DNA of 11,814 bases. Source: Candidatus Uhrbacteria bacterium. GTDB lineage: Bacteria; Patescibacteriota; Patescibacteriia; JACQSD01. The notes beneath the pieces were generated by a model. The model had not been told where the DNA came from. It did no database searches and was given only the letters and a program-made list of their open reading frames with translations. A program made the position numbers and the translations under genes. The stretch spans positions 1-11,814 of the forward strand of contig JACQSD010000088.1 of assembly GCA_016206165.1 (NCBI GenBank), written 5' to 3'. This document shows, one piece after another, positions 6,194 through 11,748 of the stretch (position 1 is its first letter; each line of letters begins with the position of its first letter).

Positions 6194-7639
6194 ATGTTAC
6201 TTTCAGTATTTAATCTCGACGCAGAATTTTTTAATTCGATCCTTCTCCAAGTGGCCCATGGGAATCCGCTGGAGACGATGTGGTATATCGTCAAAAATGG
6301 GGGATGGATCCCGATTGTGTGGGCACTCGTGCAGGGGCTTTGGAGTTATCGTATGCTCAAAACACAGCGGCGGTGGTGGGGGAGCGTGAAGTTTATTGTG
6401 CTTGCGATTGATGTCCCACGCGATAATGAACAAGGGCCAAAGGCGGTTGAGAATATCTTTAGTCATTTTGCGGGAACGCACGGGAGTATCAATTTGTGGC
6501 AAAAATATGTTGAGGGTCAGGCACAACTCACGATGAGCTTGGAGATTGTGTCAATCGATGGCTACGTACAATTCATGATGCGGTTGCCCGAAGTCTGGCG
6601 TGATATTGTTGAATCAGCGATCTACGCGCAGTATCCAGATGCAGAAATTGAGGAGGTTGATGATTATACGCAATACGTCCCACAACACTGGCCGCATCCG
6701 GAGTACAAATTTTTCGGGCTTGAATACAAACTCTTTAAACATGAAGCATATCCGATTCGTACGTATGAGGAGTTTGAAGATAAGCTCGAGGGCGAATTCA
6801 AGGATCCAATGGCAGCACTTTTGGAGGCAATGAGTAGCCTTCGGAAGGGCGAACAGGTGTGGGTGCAGTATGTGATCACCCCAATCAATGATAAATGGGT
6901 GAAAGGGGTAGAAGAGGTCGTGAATAAACTTGCCGGGATTAAGGAAGAGCATGCTGGACCTGCGTGGTATGTGCGTGCCGTATCATTTCCGTTCACGGTG
7001 CTTGGCATGGTCTGGGGGCATGTCATTGGCACGCCGCAAGAGGCGCACGAAGAAAAGAAGGATGATGGGCCTCACAGTCTCATGATGCATTTAACTCCAG
7101 GGTTGAAGGATGATATTCTCGCAATTGAAGAGAAGGCGGACAAAATTGGTTTTAAAACGAAGATTCGTGTCATGTATATTGCGCGGAAAGAAGTGTATTC
7201 GAAACCGCGTGGCATTGGGTCCATCATTGGCGCGCTCAAACAATACAATACGATTAATCTCAATCGTTTTGATATATGCAAAAAAGTATGGACGCAAGCG
7301 TATTATATTTTTCCGCAGTGGCGCATTGCGCGACGACAAAATAAATTGTTTGACGCGTATAAGTTTCGCTCGAACTGGCGTGGCGATGTTCAGGGTGGGG
7401 GAGTATTGAATATTGAAGAACTCGCGTCGCTCTGGCATTTCCCGGTGGTTGCGGTGCGTGCGGCGCTTGTGAAGAAGACGGAGGCGAAGAAACGTGAACC
7501 TCCGGTTGAACTCCCAGTTTCTCGCGAGATTGGCGATGTGCCCGTGCACGGAGCACGAATGCATCTTGGATCTCCATCGGAAGCACATGCTCCGGCCGGT
7601 CTTGAGGCGGTCATGGAGGAAGACGATCGAAAATCCTAA
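6194..7639 (+). CDS. DUF8128-like membrane-associated protein paired with TraG/HerA ATPase
   Basis: A 481-residue protein of the kind found beside TraG/HerA-like ATPases in Patescibacteria; my DUF8128 assignment is from memory of its layout. One hydrophobic segment near 36-52 (GGWIPIVWALVQGLW) suggests N-terminal membrane attachment. A mixed alpha/beta body follows (VKFIVLAIDVP, SLEIVSIDGYVQFMMRLP, EEVDDYTQYVP), then an amphipathic stretch (262-280) and a C-terminal LNIEELASLWHFP (405-417), a motif I associate with conjugation-type ATPase partners. The last 55 residues are low-complexity and charged. No Walker A motif is present, so it is not itself an ATPase. The start is 3 bases after the upstream stop, with no SD, which suggests coupled translation. 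A plausible role is the membrane anchor or substrate coupler for the downstream ATPase; the biochemical function is unknown. Confidence 0.75.
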   Translation: MLLSVFNLDAEFFNSILLQVAHGNPLETMWYIVKNGGWIPIVWALVQGLWSYRMLKTQRRWWGSVKFIVLAIDVPRDNEQGPKAVENIFSHFAGTHGSINLWQKYVEGQAQLTMSLEIVSIDGYVQFMMRLPEVWRDIVESAIYAQYPDAEIEEVDDYTQYVPQHWPHPEYKFFGLEYKLFKHEAYPIRTYEEFEDKLEGEFKDPMAALLEAMSSLRKGEQVWVQYVITPINDKWVKGVEEVVNKLAGIKEEHAGPAWYVRAVSFPFTVLGMVWGHVIGTPQEAHEEKKDDGPHSLMMHLTPGLKDDILAIEEKADKIGFKTKIRVMYIARKEVYSKPRGIGSIIGALKQYNTINLNRFDICKKVWTQAYYIFPQWRIARRQNKLFDAYKFRSNWRGDVQGGGVLNIEELASLWHFPVVAVRAALVKKTEAKKREPPVELPVSREIGDVPVHGARMHLGSPSEAHAPAGLEAVMEEDDRKS

Positions 7640-7661
7640 ATTCTAAACTCTAAATCCTAAA
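7634..7661 (+). repeat. Four tandem 7-base units, consensus YYCTAAA
   Basis: TCCTAAA, TTCTAAA, CTCTAAA, TCCTAAA follow each other without gaps. The first carries the stop codon of the upstream gene. Because the unit is 7 bases, the TAA it holds recurs in all three frames. It fills the whole gap before the ATPase gene and leaves no SD. Confidence 0.8.
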
Positions 7662-7665
7662 CATC

Positions 7666-9498
7666 ATGCAAGTTGGAGACATTACTCTCTTTGGAGAAAC
7701 GAATTACCGGAATCAGTGTCGGAGGTTTGGTATTAAAACCGATGATCGCCGCCGGCACATGTATTTGATTGGGAAAACAGGCATGGGGAAATCCACCGCG
7801 CTCGAGAATTTGATTTACTCCGACATCATGGCAGGGCATGGAATGGCGATTGTTGATCCACACGGCGATCTCGTGGAAAAGATGCTCGATTTCATTCCAT
7901 CGAATCGTTTGAACGATGTGATTTATTTTAATCCATCGGACACCGAGTACCCGATTGCATTCAACGTTATTGAAAACGTGGATCCATCACATCAGCACCT
8001 TGTCGCATCTGGTCTTGTCGGTGTGTTCAAAAAGATTTATGCGGAATCATGGGGGCCGCGCCTGGAATATGTACTCCGGAATACGATCTTGGCACTCCTC
8101 GATTATCCGGGGTCAACACTCCTCGGTACGCTCCGCCTTCTTGTTGACAAAACATTTCGAAAGAAAGTCGTTGAAAAAATTAAGGATCCGGTCGTCAAAG
8201 CATTTTGGGTTGAAGAGTATGCAAAATACCCGGATAAGTTTCAGACAGAGGCGATCGCGCCAATTCAAAATAAAGTTGGACAGTTTTTGTCGAATTCGCT
8301 TATTCGAAATATCGTCGGGCAGGTGAAATCGGCAATTGACATGCGGGCAATTATGGATGGTGAGAAGATTTTGCTCGTGAACCTTGCGAAGGGGCGCGTC
8401 GGTGAAGATACCTCAGGGCTCTTGGGTGCGATGATGATTACGAAATTGCAGCTCGCTGCGATGGAGCGTATTGATATTCCTGAACGCGAGCGCAAAGATT
8501 TTTATCTCTATGTTGACGAGTTTCAAAATTTTGCAACGGATTCATTCGCAAACATCTTGTCGGAGGCCCGAAAATATCGATTGAATCTTATTATTGCACA
8601 TCAGTATATTGAGCAGCTCTCCGATGTCGTCCGTGCAGCAGTCTTTGGGAACGTGGGGACACTCGTCTGTTTCCGCGTTGGGGGGGTTGACGCCGAGGAA
8701 CTTGTGAAAGAGTTCACTCCACATTTTGAGGAAGAAGATCTCGTGAACCTCCCAAAATATAATGTGTACTTAAAACTCATGATTGATGGCGTGGCATCGG
8801 AGCCATTTTCTGCGCGTATCTTACCGCCATTGACCGAGGAAATGAAGACAGGGAATCGTGAGAAGATTATTAAAGTTTCGCGTGAGCGCTATGCAAAACC
8901 GAAAGAGGTGATTGAGGAGAAGATTGCCCGCTGGAGTGGCGTCATGGGCGGTGGTGAAGGAGACGAGGATGCCGATGATGGAGGAGGTAGACCGCCGATG
9001 CGTAAGGGGCCACCCCCGATTGTGGTGCTCCCAAAGCCGGATGTGCTTCCGGTGAAGGCGGCAAGTGCTGCAATCGTTGTGGCAGCACCTGCAGCGAAGG
9101 TCGTGTTGCCGCCGAAGGAAAAGAAGATGAAGGAGAGAAAAAGTGATACAAAGCCGAAGGAGACTTTCCAGGCGACGTGTCACCGATGCAGTGCCACGAC
9201 CGAGCTTTCATTTAAACCTGATGGCGCACGGCCGGTGTATTGCAAAGAGTGTTTAAAAATTGTCCGCTCGGAGGATGCGAAGAAGAAAAATACTGGTGTG
9301 AAAGAAGCAGTACCGATGGTGAGAAAAGAAGTCGAAGAAGCAGCTCCGATCAAACTCGCGGACGCATTGAAGCAGGCTCCGCAGGTATTTAAGCAAAAGC
9401 ATGAACGAAAAAAAGACGTTCCTGTGCAGCCGCCTGCGCCGACATCGTCATCGTCAGTGACCAAAGTGCAACCCGGGCAGACTATACGCTTTTCATAA
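7666..9498 (+). CDS. TraG/VirD4/HerA-family DNA-translocating ATPase with C-terminal zinc ribbon
   Basis: A 610-residue P-loop ATPase of the FtsK-HerA superfamily, in the type IV secretion coupling/DNA-binding group. Walker A is GKTGMGKST (36-44), followed by AIVDPHGDLVEKML (61-74) typical of the group. Walker B is FYLYVDEFQNFA (279-290) with Asp284-Glu285, then SEARKYRLNLIIAHQY with Gln313 as the usual sensor. The core ends near 400. The rest is a Gly/Asp then Pro/Lys/Ala-rich linker with a zinc ribbon, C505xxC508 - 17 residues - C526xxC529, and another disordered tail. No TM segment is visible, so membrane attachment would come from the protein encoded just upstream. It probably pumps DNA, possibly in conjugation, uptake or a related transfer process. 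No relaxase, VirB4 or pilin gene is in view, so a full secretion system is not shown here. Confidence 0.88.
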   Translation: MQVGDITLFGETNYRNQCRRFGIKTDDRRRHMYLIGKTGMGKSTALENLIYSDIMAGHGMAIVDPHGDLVEKMLDFIPSNRLNDVIYFNPSDTEYPIAFNVIENVDPSHQHLVASGLVGVFKKIYAESWGPRLEYVLRNTILALLDYPGSTLLGTLRLLVDKTFRKKVVEKIKDPVVKAFWVEEYAKYPDKFQTEAIAPIQNKVGQFLSNSLIRNIVGQVKSAIDMRAIMDGEKILLVNLAKGRVGEDTSGLLGAMMITKLQLAAMERIDIPERERKDFYLYVDEFQNFATDSFANILSEARKYRLNLIIAHQYIEQLSDVVRAAVFGNVGTLVCFRVGGVDAEELVKEFTPHFEEEDLVNLPKYNVYLKLMIDGVASEPFSARILPPLTEEMKTGNREKIIKVSRERYAKPKEVIEEKIARWSGVMGGGEGDEDADDGGGRPPMRKGPPPIVVLPKPDVLPVKAASAAIVVAAPAAKVVLPPKEKKMKERKSDTKPKETFQATCHRCSATTELSFKPDGARPVYCKECLKIVRSEDAKKKNTGVKEAVPMVRKEVEEAAPIKLADALKQAPQVFKQKHERKKDVPVQPPAPTSSSSVTKVQPGQTIRFS

Positions 9499-9505
9499 CT
9501 CTTTT

Positions 9506-9578
9506 TGTCATCCTGAGCCCTGCGAAGGATCTAACGATTAGATTCTTCTTCCCGCCTGCGGCGGGACTCAGAATGACA
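9506..9578 (+). repeat. TGTCATCCTGAG-type palindromic element (Y-shaped)
   Basis: TGTCATCCTGAG (9506-9517) pairs with CTCAGAATGACA (9567-9578) with one G-T-type difference. Inside are two hairpins: AAGGATCTAA with TTAGATTCTT (one wobble), and CCCGCC (9551-9556) with GGCGGG (9560-9565). Sequences beginning TGTCATCCTGAG are a familiar dispersed intergenic repeat in many bacterial genomes. It lies 7 bases after the ATPase gene and ahead of the terminator. Confidence 0.75.
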
Positions 9579-9619
9579 GGTGGGAAGAGGCATTTTTCTA
9601 CAGACTCAAATTGAACTGA

Positions 9620-9655
9620 AGATCGGATGTCTGTTGCAGTGGAATCCGATCTTTT
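9620..9655 (+). terminator. Intrinsic terminator of the regulator/ATPase operon
   Basis: AGATCGGAT (9620-9628) pairs perfectly with ATCCGATCT (9644-9652) around a 15-base loop, followed by TTTTG. It closes the three-gene unit and separates it from mnmA. Confidence 0.82.
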
Positions 9656-9672
9656 GTATTGTAATAAGGTTT

Positions 9673-9751
9673 CCCTCTCCTTTGAGGAGAGGGTCAGGGT
9701 GAGGTCTCCATGAACAGGACCTCATCCCAACCTTCTCCTATGAGGAGAAGG
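9673..9751 (+). repeat. REPIN-like inverted pair of 34-base hairpin units
   Basis: The left unit (9673-9706) is CCCTCTCC, a short loop, GGAGAGGG, then AGGGTGAGGTC. The right unit (9718-9751), read on the other strand, is CCTTCTCC, loop, GGAGAAGG, then GGGATGAGGTC. The two are plainly the same sequence in opposite orientation around an 11-base centre, which is the definition of a REPIN. Each can fold alone (9-bp stems 9673-9681/9685-9693 and 9731-9739/9743-9751) or with its partner. The right arm overlaps the AAGGAGG ribosome site of mnmA. Confidence 0.8.
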
Positions 9752-9766
9752 AGGATTTTTTACCTT

Positions 9767-10921
9767 ATGTCGTCGCAGCAAAATAAAAAAATTTACGTTG
9801 GGCTTTCCGGAGGAGTTGACTCTTCTGTTGCTGCAGCATTGCTCCAAAAAGATGGACATGATGTGACAGGGGTTTATTTGAAGGTTTGGTCACCGGATCT
9901 TGAGGATCTCATGCACGGTTGCCCGTGGGAGGAGGATGTGCGGTATGCAGAGGCAACCGCGAAGCATCTTGGAATTCCGTTTGCCGTGTGGGATGTATCC
10001 AAGGAATATTTTGAGCACGTCGTTGATTATTTTATTGCCGAGCACAGGCTCGGGCGGACACCCAACCCGGACATCATGTGCAATCGGGAAATTAAGTTTG
10101 GAATTTTTTTACAGCGGTCACGCAAAGAAGGCGCAGACCTGATTGCGACAGGTCATTATGTAAGGAAACATAACGCTCCCCAACCCCCTCTTAACTTAAG
10201 AGGGGGGGTTCCTCCCCTTAAGATAAGGGGAGGTGAGGAGGGGTTATGGTGCGCCGTTGATCACAACAAGGACCAGTCGTACTTTCTTTATTCGTTAACG
10301 CAAAATCAGTTGCGATATGCATTATTTCCGGTTGGTGATTATTCAAAACCCGAAGTACGGAAAATGGCAGAAGAGTGGGGATTGCCAACAGCGAAACGAA
10401 AAGATAGCCAAGGCATTTGTTTTTTAGGAAAAATTCCGGTGAAGGAGTTTTTGAAATTACGTATTCCGGAACACGAAGGGCAGCTCGTCACGCCGAGCGG
10501 AAAGGTGGTAGGGAAACACGAAGGTACAGAATTTTATACGATCGGTCAGCGGCATGGGATTGGATACAAGGGCGGGGGAACTTCGTACTATGTCGCTGGA
10601 AAGAATCTCGAGAAGAATCATGTTGTTGTTGCCGAGACGAATGACGCGCCGGAGTTACATCGGCAAGAAATTGTTGTCAACGATGTGCGTTGGATTGCTG
10701 GCGTTGCGCCAGTTTTGCCATTGACATGTATGGCGCGTATTCGGTATCGTCAACCACTGCAAGCGGCGTGTATAACCCCCTCTCACTCCCCCTTACATAA
10801 GGGGGAGAAGGAGGGAGTTATTGTTACCTTTGTGAAGCCGCAGCGTGCGGTAACGCCCGGGCAGGCGTGTGTTCTGTATCAGGGTGATATGATGCTCGGA
10901 GGAGGCGCCATCGAGGATTGA
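9767..10921 (+). CDS. mnmA: tRNA-specific 2-thiouridylase MnmA
   Basis: MnmA uses ATP and sulfur from a relay to turn U34 into 2-thiouridine in tRNA-Lys, -Glu and -Gln. The 384-residue product has the PP-loop SGGVDSS (14-20), NPDIMCNREIKF with catalytic Cys105, ATGHY (127-131), NKDQSYFLY (167-175), DSQGICFLG with the second Cys218, GQRHGIGYKGG, and the C-terminal barrel with RYRQP and PQRAVTPGQ. I chose the ATG at 9767, where MSSQQNKKIYVGLSGGVDSS matches the family start. An upstream in-frame ATG at 9710 would begin inside the repeat. SD-like AAGGAGG (9748-9754) lies 12 bases ahead, inside a hairpin. Two stretches, residues 135-161 and 336-352, are encoded by palindromic repeats and fall in variable loops, making the chain longer than the usual ~360-370. 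A weak promoter TTGCAG-17-TATTGT (9634-9662) may serve it. Confidence 0.96.
   Translation: MSSQQNKKIYVGLSGGVDSSVAAALLQKDGHDVTGVYLKVWSPDLEDLMHGCPWEEDVRYAEATAKHLGIPFAVWDVSKEYFEHVVDYFIAEHRLGRTPNPDIMCNREIKFGIFLQRSRKEGADLIATGHYVRKHNAPQPPLNLRGGVPPLKIRGGEEGLWCAVDHNKDQSYFLYSLTQNQLRYALFPVGDYSKPEVRKMAEEWGLPTAKRKDSQGICFLGKIPVKEFLKLRIPEHEGQLVTPSGKVVGKHEGTEFYTIGQRHGIGYKGGGTSYYVAGKNLEKNHVVVAETNDAPELHRQEIVVNDVRWIAGVAPVLPLTCMARIRYRQPLQAACITPSHSPLHKGEKEGVIVTFVKPQRAVTPGQACVLYQGDMMLGGGAIED
10169..10248 (+). repeat. Palindromic element inside mnmA (Y-shaped), first copy
   Basis: CATAAC...CTCC (10169-10179) pairs with GGAG...GTTATG (10237-10248). Inside are CCCCCTCTTAA/TTAAGAGGGGG (10184-10194 with 10196-10206) and the perfect hairpin CCTCCCCTTA/TAAGGGGAGG (10211-10220 with 10224-10233). 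The frame stays open and encodes residues 135-161 of MnmA, between the conserved ATGHY and NKDQSYF segments, where homologues have a shorter variable loop. Confidence 0.85.
10772..10821 (+). repeat. Palindromic element inside mnmA, second copy
   Basis: ATAACCCCCTC (10772-10782) pairs with GAGGGAGTTAT (10811-10821) with one mismatch, enclosing CTCCCCCTTA/TAAGGGGGAG (10786-10795 with 10798-10807). It codes in frame for MnmA residues 336-352, between RYRQP and the TFVKPQRAVTPGQ strand. It shares the CTCCCC-TTA/TAA-GGGGAG core and the ATAAC/GTTAT ends with the copy at 10169-10248, so the two look like one family. Confidence 0.85.
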
Positions 10922-10943
10922 CATCTATTTGGAGGGACGAGCA

Positions 10944-11129
10944 ATGATTGTGATCGGTGCAATGCCGTCGTGGGCGTGGTATACGCTCGGGGTACTCGGA
11001 GTGCTTGCACTCATCGTGTGGGTACTTGGGTATGTCGCCTATGTCGTTTTCCTGAGGGAGGAGGAAAGCGACGCGGATGACTGGAATACCGTCTCCATCG
11101 ATGAGAAGAAAAAAGGAGGTGCCACGTGA
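10944..11129 (+). CDS. Small single-TM membrane protein, unknown
   Basis: I do not recognise this 61-residue protein. It has a short N-terminus (MIVIGAMPSW), one long hydrophobic helix at about 10-37, then an acidic stretch (REEESDADDW) and a Lys-rich end (DEKKKGGAT), predicting one membrane span with a charged tail. The ATG at 10944 is preceded by GGAGG at 10931-10935 with 8-base spacing, a clear SD, which favours it over the TTG at 10929 lying on the SD itself. It begins 22 bases after mnmA and ends by overlapping the next gene by 4 bases (GTGA), so the two are translationally coupled. Its good SD, unlike most genes here, supports a real gene. Co-transcription with mnmA is likely. Confidence 0.75.
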   Translation: MIVIGAMPSWAWYTLGVLGVLALIVWVLGYVAYVVFLREEESDADDWNTVSIDEKKKGGAT

Positions 11130-11338
11130 TCCGCGTCCTTGACGTGCCGCTCGTCGGAACAGGAGCGGAGTTCTCGAGGCAACATCCTGGCAAGTGGCTC
11201 ATCTATCGACCTGCTCCGCCGTATCCGACACTGCTCGCTGTCGCGGACAACGAGAAGGAGGCAGAAGTCTGGCGGAGCGAGCAGATGGGCGAACTCCTCT
11301 GCGTGCGCCCACCAGAGCCGCAGGCGCATGTGCTCTAG
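11126..11338 (+). CDS. Small soluble protein, unknown, coupled to the upstream TM protein
   Basis: A 70-residue protein of no family I recognise. The GTG start overlaps the previous stop (GTGA) and has a near-perfect SD, AAGGAGGT at 11113-11120, five bases upstream. The sequence is compact, with no hydrophobic helix: a beta-rich first half (VLDVPLVGTG, GKWLIYRPAPPYPTLLAVAD), a short helix (EKEAEVWRSEQMG) and a C-terminal strand (ELLCVRPPEP). Its base composition looks visibly richer in G+C than the other genes here, and the small upstream gene is similar in its second half. It could be a partner of the small membrane protein. A terminator hairpin follows. An open frame on the opposite strand overlaps it, but it has no comparable start signal. 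Confidence 0.7.
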   Translation: MIRVLDVPLVGTGAEFSRQHPGKWLIYRPAPPYPTLLAVADNEKEAEVWRSEQMGELLCVRPPEPQAHVL

Positions 11339-11368
11339 CATGAGCGTTCATGTCGTTCAATACGACAA

Positions 11369-11404
11369 AGGGGATGTGCAACGCACATCCCCTGTTCATT
11401 TTAA
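11369..11404 (+). terminator. Terminator after the mnmA/small-gene unit
   Basis: AGGGGATGTGC (11369-11379) pairs perfectly over 11 bp with GCACATCCCCT (11383-11393), loop AAC, then GTTCATTTTAAA. The stem is strong but the T-run is interrupted. Confidence 0.72.
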
Positions 11405-11499
11405 AAAGTCTTTAGATTTATATACGATGCGGCCGCATTCTCTATAAATCCACATACTTCATATTACAATTCATCCCACATTGACACATGTACTCGCTA

Positions 11500-11528
11500 T
11501 TGTCATGTATTTATCCCCTTGCTATGCT
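11500..11528 (+). promoter_or_regulatory. Promoter-like TTGTCA-17-TATGCT
   Basis: TTGTCA (11500-11505), 17 bases, TATGCT (11523-11528). Predicted +1 near 11535 lies only about 8 bases before a strong terminator hairpin, so any transcript would be about 40 nt unless read through. Confidence 0.45.
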
Positions 11529-11542
11529 CTATGTGTCATAAG

Positions 11543-11576
11543 AAAAGGCCGCGCTTCGCGGCCTTTTCATTTTTTT
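11543..11576. terminator. Strong intrinsic terminator, works both ways
   Basis: AAAAGGCCGCG (11543-11553) pairs perfectly with CGCGGCCTTTT (11557-11567), then CATTTTTTT on the plus strand. On the minus strand the hairpin is followed by TTTTCTTATG. No coding gene is directly upstream of it on either strand. Confidence 0.85.
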
Positions 11577-11577
11577 A

Positions 11578-11605
11578 TATATAGTCAACGTGTATCCCTA
11601 GTCAA
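11578..11605 (-). promoter_or_regulatory. Promoter-like TTGACT-16-TATATA on the minus strand
   Basis: On the minus strand TTGACT (11605-11600), 16 bases, TATATA (11583-11578). TAGTCAAC, which carries the reverse of the -35, is repeated at 11582-11589 and 11599-11606. It points into the terminator at 11543-11567, facing the plus-strand promoter at 11500. Confidence 0.35.
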
Positions 11606-11623
11606 CGCTCGCTGCATTACGAA

Positions 11624-11690
11624 CGGGAGCAAGGAGTAGTGGAGTAAAAGGGAGTGGAAGCAGGGCGGTAGCGCCCTGGTTTCCCATCAC
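11624..11690 (+). other. GGA-rich segment with hairpin, possible small RNA
   Basis: Bases 11624-11660 are almost all purine and hold five GGA/GGGA words in 35 bases. A hairpin follows: GGAA (11656-11659) with TTCC (11681-11684) and CAGGGCG (11661-11667) with CGCCCTG (11672-11678). It is bounded by terminators on both sides. No good promoter precedes it on the plus strand and it matches no RNA family I know, so this is only a candidate. Confidence 0.25.
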
Positions 11691-11696
11691 GTTTAC

Positions 11697-11732
11697 AAAA
11701 GACCGTCAGGCTTCGCAGTCTGACGGTCTTTT
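11697..11732. terminator. Terminator downstream of tRNA-Lys
   Basis: AAAAGACCGTCAG (11697-11709) pairs perfectly over 13 bp with CTGACGGTCTTTT (11720-11732) around a 10-base loop. It starts 16 bases after the tRNA 3' end on the minus strand and has T-runs on both strands. Confidence 0.85.
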
Positions 11733-11748
11733 CATAAATAAGGTATTT

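Larger units (their letters stand above)
11394..11748. other. Non-coding stretch of about 355 bases with promoters and terminators
   Basis: No convincing protein gene is visible on either strand. The stretch holds an A+T-rich segment (11400-11480), a plus-strand promoter (11500-11528), a hairpin terminator (11543-11576), a minus-strand promoter-like pair (11578-11605), a GGA-rich plus hairpin segment (11624-11690), and the terminator after tRNA-Lys (11697-11732). TTGACA at 11481-11486 has no -10 at a usable distance. Confidence 0.6.

Noticed and set aside
9710..9766. Start of mnmA at the ATG at 9710
   Set aside because: The extra 19 residues would be encoded by the REPIN-like repeat and precede the normal MnmA N-terminus.
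10169..10821. CRISPR-like repeats in mnmA
   Set aside because: Only two palindromes with no regular spacers, inside an intact coding frame.
10929..10943. TTG start for the small membrane protein
   Set aside because: It overlaps the GGAGG that serves as SD for the ATG at 10944.
11039..11341. 100-codon minus-strand frame over the two small genes
   Set aside because: No start signal; the plus-strand genes have near-perfect SD sites and a coupled overlap.
11582..11690. SRP 4.5S RNA or a second tRNA in the gap
   Set aside because: The GGAAGCAGGGCGGTAGCGCC segment recalls such RNAs, but no SRP core or cloverleaf can be completed on either strand.
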